A stretch of DNA of 64,000 nucleotides from Propionigenium maris DSM 9537 (GTDB taxonomy: Bacteria > Fusobacteriota > Fusobacteriia > Fusobacteriales > Fusobacteriaceae): positions 1 to 64,000 of the forward strand of contig NZ_BSDY01000013.1 of NCBI RefSeq assembly GCF_027925155.1, in the 5' to 3' direction. The position numbers were made by a program, and so were the translations under genes. The notes beneath the pieces are model-generated. The model was not told where the DNA came from and ran no database searches. It saw only the letters and a list, made by a program, of their open reading frames with translations. This document shows, in pieces, positions 59,675-64,000 of the stretch; positions within the stretch are counted from its first letter, which is position 1; each line of letters opens with the position of its first letter.

Positions 59675-61069
59675 TTATTTTAAGACCTTCTTTATCATGT
59701 TTAATTTCTGCGGGGTATATGGCGGGAAAAGCAGTCTTATTCTTACGGCTGTGGATTTATTGAGAATACTCTTCATATGAGAAAAGGTTTTGAAGCTCTC
59801 CTCTCCGTGATAACCTCCAATACCTGAGCTTCCCACACCACCAAAAGGAAGATGATGGTTGGTAAAGTGACTGACTGTGTCATTTACACAGGCTCCCCCA
59901 GAACTTGTTTCTTCAAGGACCTTCTCCTGGATGCTCCTGTTTTCAGTAAAAATATATAGGGCTAATGGTTTAGGGTGTTCATTGAGCATTTCAGTCACCC
60001 CTTCAATTGTAGTAAATGACATTATCGGCAAAATTGGCCCGAATACCTCCTCCTCCATGGAAGCATCCCCCCAAGCAACATTATCGATCAAAGTTGGTTC
60101 AATATATTTTTTACCCAGGTTATAACCTCCCCCAAAAACAATCTTATCTTTGTCTTTTTTGAGGATGGATATGAGTCTGTCTGTATGTCTTTCATTTACA
60201 ATTCGTGCAAAATCTTTTGACTTTGAAACATCATCTCCATAAAATCTTCTGATAGTATCCTTTAGCTCTTCAATAAACTGATACCTTACAGATTCGTGGA
60301 CTATTAAGTAGTCAGGAGCAATACATATCTGACCTGCATTAAAGAACTTGCCTAAAGCAACCCTTTCGGCAGCTACTTTAATATTGGCATCCCTATGGAT
60401 AATACAAGGGCTTTTTCCCCCTAGCTCTAAGGTCACAGGCACTAAGTTTTTACTCGCTGCAGCCATAACGATCCTTCCAACAGACACACTTCCTGTGAAG
60501 AAAATATAGTCAAAGGGAGAGTGTATTAAAGAGGAGATGACCTCTTCTCCCCCCTCCACTACACGTATATAGTTATTTGAAAAGTTTTTGCTAAGGAGAT
60601 GGTTTATAAGTTTTGAAACAGAAGGAGTCTGTTCCGATGGCTTAACTACAACACAGTTCCCGGCAGCCATTGCACCAGCCATAGGCTCAATACACAGGTT
60701 AAATGGGAAATTAAAGGGACCAATTATTAAAGCGATGCCATAGGGCTCAGGCTTTATATAACTTTTGGACCCAAACTGTGTTAGGGGTGTTTTTACCTTT
60801 TTTATTTTTGACCATTTCTTTAGGTTCTTAATTGTAAAGGAGATACTATTTAGAGTTGATCCAATTTCAGCTGCATAGCTTTCATTCTCATGTCTTCCTA
60901 GGTCAGATTCAAGTGCCTGGATTATCTCCTCCTGATTTTCATAAATGATTTCCTTCAGCTTCTTTAGCTGCTCAATTCTGAATGAAAGAGACCTTGTTTG
61001 TCCTGTATAATAATACTCCTTCATCTCCTTTAATACCCTTTTACTTTCGTATAAATTCACTTCATTCAT
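59675..61069 (-). CDS. Aldehyde dehydrogenase, ALDH3-like
   Basis: A 464-aa NAD(P)-dependent aldehyde dehydrogenase of the ALDH3/coniferyl-aldehyde type. Motifs are IIGPFNFPFNLCIEPMAGAMAAGN, FTGSVSVGRIVMAAA, the general-base Glu in VTLELGGKSP and the catalytic Cys in NAGQICIAPDYLIV. A hydrophobic/basic C-terminus is present, as in membrane-associated ALDH3 members. It likely oxidises long-chain or aromatic aldehydes. The neighbouring FadL-type porin suggests a link to hydrophobic substrates. An ACTGAA...TTCAGT inverted repeat lies upstream near 61123-61144. Confidence 0.88.
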   Translation of the reverse strand: MNEVNLYESKRVLKEMKEYYYTGQTRSLSFRIEQLKKLKEIIYENQEEIIQALESDLGRHENESYAAEIGSTLNSISFTIKNLKKWSKIKKVKTPLTQFGSKSYIKPEPYGIALIIGPFNFPFNLCIEPMAGAMAAGNCVVVKPSEQTPSVSKLINHLLSKNFSNNYIRVVEGGEEVISSLIHSPFDYIFFTGSVSVGRIVMAAASKNLVPVTLELGGKSPCIIHRDANIKVAAERVALGKFFNAGQICIAPDYLIVHESVRYQFIEELKDTIRRFYGDDVSKSKDFARIVNERHTDRLISILKKDKDKIVFGGGYNLGKKYIEPTLIDNVAWGDASMEEEVFGPILPIMSFTTIEGVTEMLNEHPKPLALYIFTENRSIQEKVLEETSSGGACVNDTVSHFTNHHLPFGGVGSSGIGGYHGEESFKTFSHMKSILNKSTAVRIRLLFPPYTPQKLNMIKKVLK

Positions 61070-61180
61070 AGCATTGCCCCCCTATTAAATTATTGATTGC
61101 TAATCTTTAGTTTTATAATAAAACTGAATGACCAATCCTTCAGTTAATGATATAAATTGGATTACAGTTTTCCCAGAAGA

Positions 61181-62515
61181 TTAAAACCTTTTTGTCAGGG
61201 ATACTCCAAAAGCTGTAACTTCCTTGTTGTATCTTACTGTATCCTCCTCTCCCAATGCCGGAGTATCACTATAATCTGTTCCATCTGCTGCACTATACCA
61301 ATAATGACTAACTGAAACTACCCAGGTAGTGGTGTCATTTTCTCTACACTTCAAACCTGTTCCAAGCATAAATGAATCAAGAGCAAATTCTATATCTGAG
61401 TAGGTGTCCTCATCAGCTCCGGTAACAGCATAGTTAGCCCCTGTCATCCAGGCTACCTTAGAGGTTATCCAGTATTCCGACCCCAGAGATACCTCCCAGC
61501 CATTGTCATACTCGCCGTGGGTATAATCATCGTCCAGCTTGGCATCCTTATTGAAGTAGTAGTTTCCCCCTGCAAATGCCGTCCATACATCAGTGACTCA
61601 ATATGAAGCTCCAAGAGCTAAGATAGCCGGGAGATCCCTCCTGGATTCATTTCCGTCTCCATATTGAGGGAAAAACGTTGAGACCCCTAGAGGCAGATTT
61701 ATATTTCCGGGACCGGGAAGCCTTATATCAGCCATCTCTTCATCTGCATCTGCTTCAAAGTTCATATTTATTTTTGTATCATACCTCATCCCTATATTAA
61801 GATTTTCTGTAGCCCTGTAGTTCAGGCCGAATACTCCCCCATACCCCCAGGCAGTTCTTTCAGAATCTATGCTTCCTTCCAGGTGCTGAGTTCGTCCTGT
61901 TACAGATTTCAGGTCCCCTGCAAACTTGGTTTTTAATGTTCTTTCACCATAGACCACTCTTCCTGCTGCTGAGACCGAAACCTTCTCTGTTATAAACCAT
62001 GCACGTCCCAATGTAGTCTGGATATAGTGGTTTCCCCCTTCATCGGAGTTTTCAGTTAACTGTGCATCCTTTACCCCGGGAACCGACTCCATTATTGGGG
62101 CTACCATCTCCAGTCCGGGAACGCCATTGTCGTATTCTAAATATCCTCCTCCTGCGATTCCTCCCAGTGTCCAATACCATGCTCTCCGATCATTCTTATC
62201 AATATATGAAATATTCGGGATTATATCCACTAAATCTGCATCATAGGTATCACCTCTATACTTCATCTCCTCCCTTCCTGTGGCAAGCTGTGCACCAATC
62301 TGAAAATATCTTCCGTTTTCTATCTGCATAAGCCCTGCCGGGTTATAGTATTGAGATGTTCCCGGATTTACTGCTCCCTGCTGTGCCGGATTGGCATTAT
62401 ACTCTGGTGTATAGTTTTGTATGTGATCTATAGATGCTCCGTATGCCGCTCCTGATAAGCCCAAAAGCAATACCCCTGAACTCATTTTTTTAAATGTCCA
62501 TTCCTTTAAATACAT
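61181..62515 (-). pseudogene. FadL/OmpP1-type outer-membrane transporter with in-frame TGA
   Basis: A 444-codon frame with a signal peptide (VLLLGLSGAAYG), the N-terminal plug-like region with GAVNPGTSQYYNPAGLMQIENG, and beta-barrel strands to the end (TAFGVSLTKRF, last residue Phe as in outer-membrane barrels). A TGA at 61598-61600 follows LALGASY; the same frame continues VTDVWTAFAGGNYYFNKDAK. A CGA to TGA change is the simplest cause. Without it this would be a hydrophobic-compound porin. A 19-bp palindromic operator shared with the TetR gene lies 25 bp upstream. Confidence 0.82.
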
Positions 62516-62539
62516 TTTTCTATCTCCCCGTTTCTTTAG

Positions 62540-62558
62540 TTAGTGAGTAATCACTTAC
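62540..62558 (-). promoter_or_regulatory. TetR-family operator upstream of the FadL gene
   Basis: TTAGTGAGTAATCACTTAC contains the inverted repeat AGTGA-n4-TCACT. The same 19 bases, in reverse orientation, precede the tetR gene. Confidence 0.8.
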
Positions 62559-62588
62559 CAGTGTGTTGAAAAAAAACTGAATGAAGTA

Positions 62589-63158
62589 TCATTCAGCTGC
62601 TAATATTAATGACATTAAACTTGATATTACCTCTTCCCTCATTTCTTTGGTAAGTATCAAGTCTCCTGTGGTAGCTAATCTGGCAATCTCTACAATTGGA
62701 GTATTTGCAAATGCATGATAAAAAGATATCGGCCTGTCCTTAAAAAAACCACTCTTAATGTTTTCATCGATGTACTGCATTAAATTCTCCAATTCCCTCT
62801 TGCCTCTCTCATTAATAACCTGATTCATGTAGGTTGAATTGGTAAATTGAAGGTAGTATTTCAGCTGATCCTCATTTGCCAGGAAATAATCCAGATAATT
62901 GGAATAAACCCTTCTGCATTTTTCCAGCGGATCTTTAATGTCTTTAGTACCTCTAAAAATTTCCTTGTCTAAGTCTGATTTGATCTTTAGGTAAACCTCC
63001 ATAAGAAACTCATCTTTACTGGAAAAATGCTTATATATGGTCCCCTCAGAAAATCCAGCTTTTTTTGCAATCTTAGAAGTTGGTGTATTATGAAGTCCAA
63101 AAGTGTTTACCAGTTCCATAGCTGCCTGAATTAATTTATCTCGTGTATTGATATTCAT
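62589..63158 (-). CDS. TetR-family transcriptional regulator
   Basis: A 189-aa repressor. Residues 1-50 hold the HTH (TRDKLIQAAMELVNTFGLHNTPTSKIAKKAGFSEGTIYKHFSSK); the remainder is the helical ligand-binding domain, starting EFLMEVYLKIKSDLDKEIF. The ATG at 63158 follows AAGGAG by four bases; a GTG immediately before is the alternative. Operators in front of this gene and in front of the FadL-type porin gene are identical, so it likely represses itself and the porin. The ligand may be a fatty acid or other hydrophobic compound, by context. Confidence 0.88.
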   Translation of the reverse strand: MNINTRDKLIQAAMELVNTFGLHNTPTSKIAKKAGFSEGTIYKHFSSKDEFLMEVYLKIKSDLDKEIFRGTKDIKDPLEKCRRVYSNYLDYFLANEDQLKYYLQFTNSTYMNQVINERGKRELENLMQYIDENIKSGFFKDRPISFYHAFANTPIVEIARLATTGDLILTKEMREEVISSLMSLILAAE

Positions 63159-63168
63159 CACGCTCCTT

Positions 63169-63187
63169 GTAAGTGATTACTCACTAA
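63169..63187 (-). promoter_or_regulatory. TetR-family operator upstream of its own gene
   Basis: GTAAGTGATTACTCACTAA, exact reverse complement of the operator at 62540-62558, ending eight to eleven bases before the start codon. Confidence 0.8.
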
Positions 63188-63341
63188 AAACAAAGTATAG
63201 TTTATACATATATATTTGTCAAGGTAAAAAAGTCCTTCCATTGAAACTTCACCATAACCGAATAGGACAGTATCTTAAAAATATATGAAAATCAAATGAT
63301 AAAAGCATCTAGTTTCTAATATTAGGTAATGAAAAAAAATC

Positions 63342-63370
63342 TTGACACTACTTGGATATCCAAGTAAAAT
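63342..63370 (+). promoter_or_regulatory. marR promoter with operator in the spacer
   Basis: TTGACA and TAAAAT with a 17-bp spacer. The perfect palindrome ACTTGGATATCCAAGT (63350-63365) fills the spacer. The start of transcription would fall at about the first base of the marR start codon, giving a leaderless message. Confidence 0.8.
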
Positions 63371-63376
63371 AAATTT

Positions 63377-63814
63377 ATGAAATATGATAATACTATTAAC
63401 TTAATAAGCAGAATAAGAGAACTATCGGGAAATGTAATTGTTTCCGAGCTGGAGAAGGCAGGGGTAGCAGGGATCGTTCCCTCCCACGGGGATATAATAG
63501 TGACCCTGATAAAGCACAGGGAGCTCACCATGACGGAGATAGCAGAGAGGATCAAAAGAGACCGTTCCACCGTTACTACCCTGGTTAAGAAGTTGAATAA
63601 GCTTGGCTTCACCGACACAAAGAAAAATGAGCTGGACCAAAGATCGAGCCTGGTGTTCCTTACACCAAAGGGAAGGGAGTTGGAGAATGGGTTTAAGGAG
63701 ATTTCTGAAAAACTATATTCTATTCAGTATGAAGGGGTAACAGAGGAGGAAAGAGAAGTTTTCAGAAGGGTTCTGATAAAGATGCACGATAACTTTAATA
63801 AAAGAGTTCTGTAA
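63377..63814 (+). CDS. MarR-family transcriptional regulator
   Basis: A 145-aa winged-helix regulator. The DNA-binding part is LTMTEIAERIKRDRSTVTTLVKKLNKLGF followed by the wing (TDTKKNELDQRSSLVFLTPKGRE), with N- and C-terminal dimerisation helices. No Shine-Dalgarno is visible and the promoter places transcription at the ATG, so it is probably leaderless. Operators at 63350 and 63850 suggest self-repression and control of the NhaC-like antiporter gene downstream. Confidence 0.9.
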   Translation: MKYDNTINLISRIRELSGNVIVSELEKAGVAGIVPSHGDIIVTLIKHRELTMTEIAERIKRDRSTVTTLVKKLNKLGFTDTKKNELDQRSSLVFLTPKGRELENGFKEISEKLYSIQYEGVTEEEREVFRRVLIKMHDNFNKRVL

Positions 63815-63841
63815 AAATTAGATATTATATCTAATTTTTTT
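63815..63841 (+). terminator. Intrinsic terminator after marR
   Basis: Inverted repeat AAATTAGATAT/ATATCTAATTT followed by T-run, starting at the marR stop codon. Confidence 0.75.
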
Positions 63842-63849
63842 ATAAATAT

Positions 63850-63865
63850 ACTTGGATGTCCAAGT
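63850..63865 (+). promoter_or_regulatory. Second MarR operator
   Basis: ACTTGGATGTCCAAGT differs by one base from the palindrome in the marR promoter and lies 18 bp before the next start codon. Confidence 0.75.
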
Positions 63866-63882
63866 AGGATGGAGGTTGTTTT

Positions 63883-64000
63883 ATGGATTATGGATGGGTA
63901 TCTCTTTTACCCATGGTTTTGGCACTTCTGCTAGCTGTTGTAACAAGGGATGTTTTAATCGCTCTTCTTTCCGGGATATTATTTTCCGATTTAATCTTAG
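63883..64000 (+). CDS. NhaC-like Na+/H+ antiporter family protein, N-terminal part
   Basis: The frame starts MDYGWVSLLPMVLALLLAVV and runs off the window with VTRDVLIALLSGILFSDLIL. The GWVSLLPxxLAL...VTRDVLIALLSGI pattern is that of the NhaC ion-transporter family; the substrate may be Na+/H+ or an organic acid. GGAGG lies 8 bases before the ATG. A MarR operator overlaps its promoter region. Confidence 0.7.
   Translation, partial: MDYGWVSLLPMVLALLLAVVTRDVLIALLSGILFSDLIL

Noticed and set aside
61181-62515. Selenocysteine reading of the TGA in the FadL-type gene
   Set aside because: Outer-membrane barrels are not known selenoproteins and no SECIS-like hairpin is evident after the TGA; a point mutation is simpler.

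Overview
The window looks like a chromosomal segment of an anaerobic, fermentative, Gram-negative bacterium with a rather low GC content. It mixes outer-membrane and envelope features (a FadL/OmpP1-type porin, lipoproteins, an RND pump remnant) with genes usually seen in Clostridia and other Firmicutes: a Thermotoga/Clostridium-type [FeFe] hydrogenase, a guanine riboswitch, Bacillus-type spermidine genes, a CcpN-PPDK regulator-PPDK cluster and the Clostridium kluyveri succinate/4-hydroxybutyrate pathway. That combination fits the Fusobacteriota, perhaps a Propionigenium/Ilyobacter-like marine or sediment organism. The assignment is inferred from gene content only.

Layout: 0.4-4.8 kb, two small proteins, a hydrogenase regulator and a NADH-linked [FeFe] hydrogenase. 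4.9-9.9 kb, a LysR regulator divergent from an aspartate/glutamate racemase, then a guanine-riboswitch-controlled purine permease and three housekeeping-type genes. 10.0-18.8 kb, a minus-strand cluster for succinate to crotonyl-CoA: abfD, a NifU-like protein, abfT/cat2, sucD, 4hbD, an AAEx-family transporter and cat1. 19.2-21.6 kb, an overlapping substrate-binding lipoprotein and membrane HD-GYP pair. 21.9-26.5 kb, an XRE-cupin regulator divergent from speA-speD-speE-speB. 26.6-35.5 kb, membrane and signalling genes (YibE/F, M48 protease, GAF-HD-GYP, PAS-GGDEF), a secreted repeat protein and an EamA exporter behind a tandem structured RNA leader. 36.2-39.8 kb, a strongly AT-rich three-gene ABC-3C-type conflict system. 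40.2-44.9 kb, a GGDEF protein, a Pho-box-controlled pstS, an M29 aminopeptidase and a Crp-like regulator. 45.2-52.8 kb, small genes, the CcpN-like/PPSR/PPDK cluster, cutA, rpiB and a HIT protein. 52.9-64 kb, a region with several disrupted genes (beta-lactamase-like, Crp paralog, RND remnant, FadL porin) among intact DUF2817, BCCT, ALDH, TetR and MarR genes, ending in a truncated NhaC-like antiporter.

Functionally, succinate is activated by Cat1, reduced by SucD and 4HbD, re-activated by AbfT and dehydrated by AbfD to crotonyl-CoA. The hydrogenase and PPDK systems would balance NADH, ferredoxin and PEP/pyruvate. Four cyclic-di-GMP enzymes lie within about 22 kb.

The most novel-looking items are: (1) a leader upstream of an EamA exporter with two tandem RNA units whose stems covary, a consensus promoter and an intrinsic terminator; (2) an approximately 100-bp dispersed repeat found in four copies, each fused to the 3' side of an intrinsic terminator; (3) the ABC-3C cassette with an Mrr-like nuclease effector; (4) paired identical operators for the TetR and near-identical operators for the MarR regulator.
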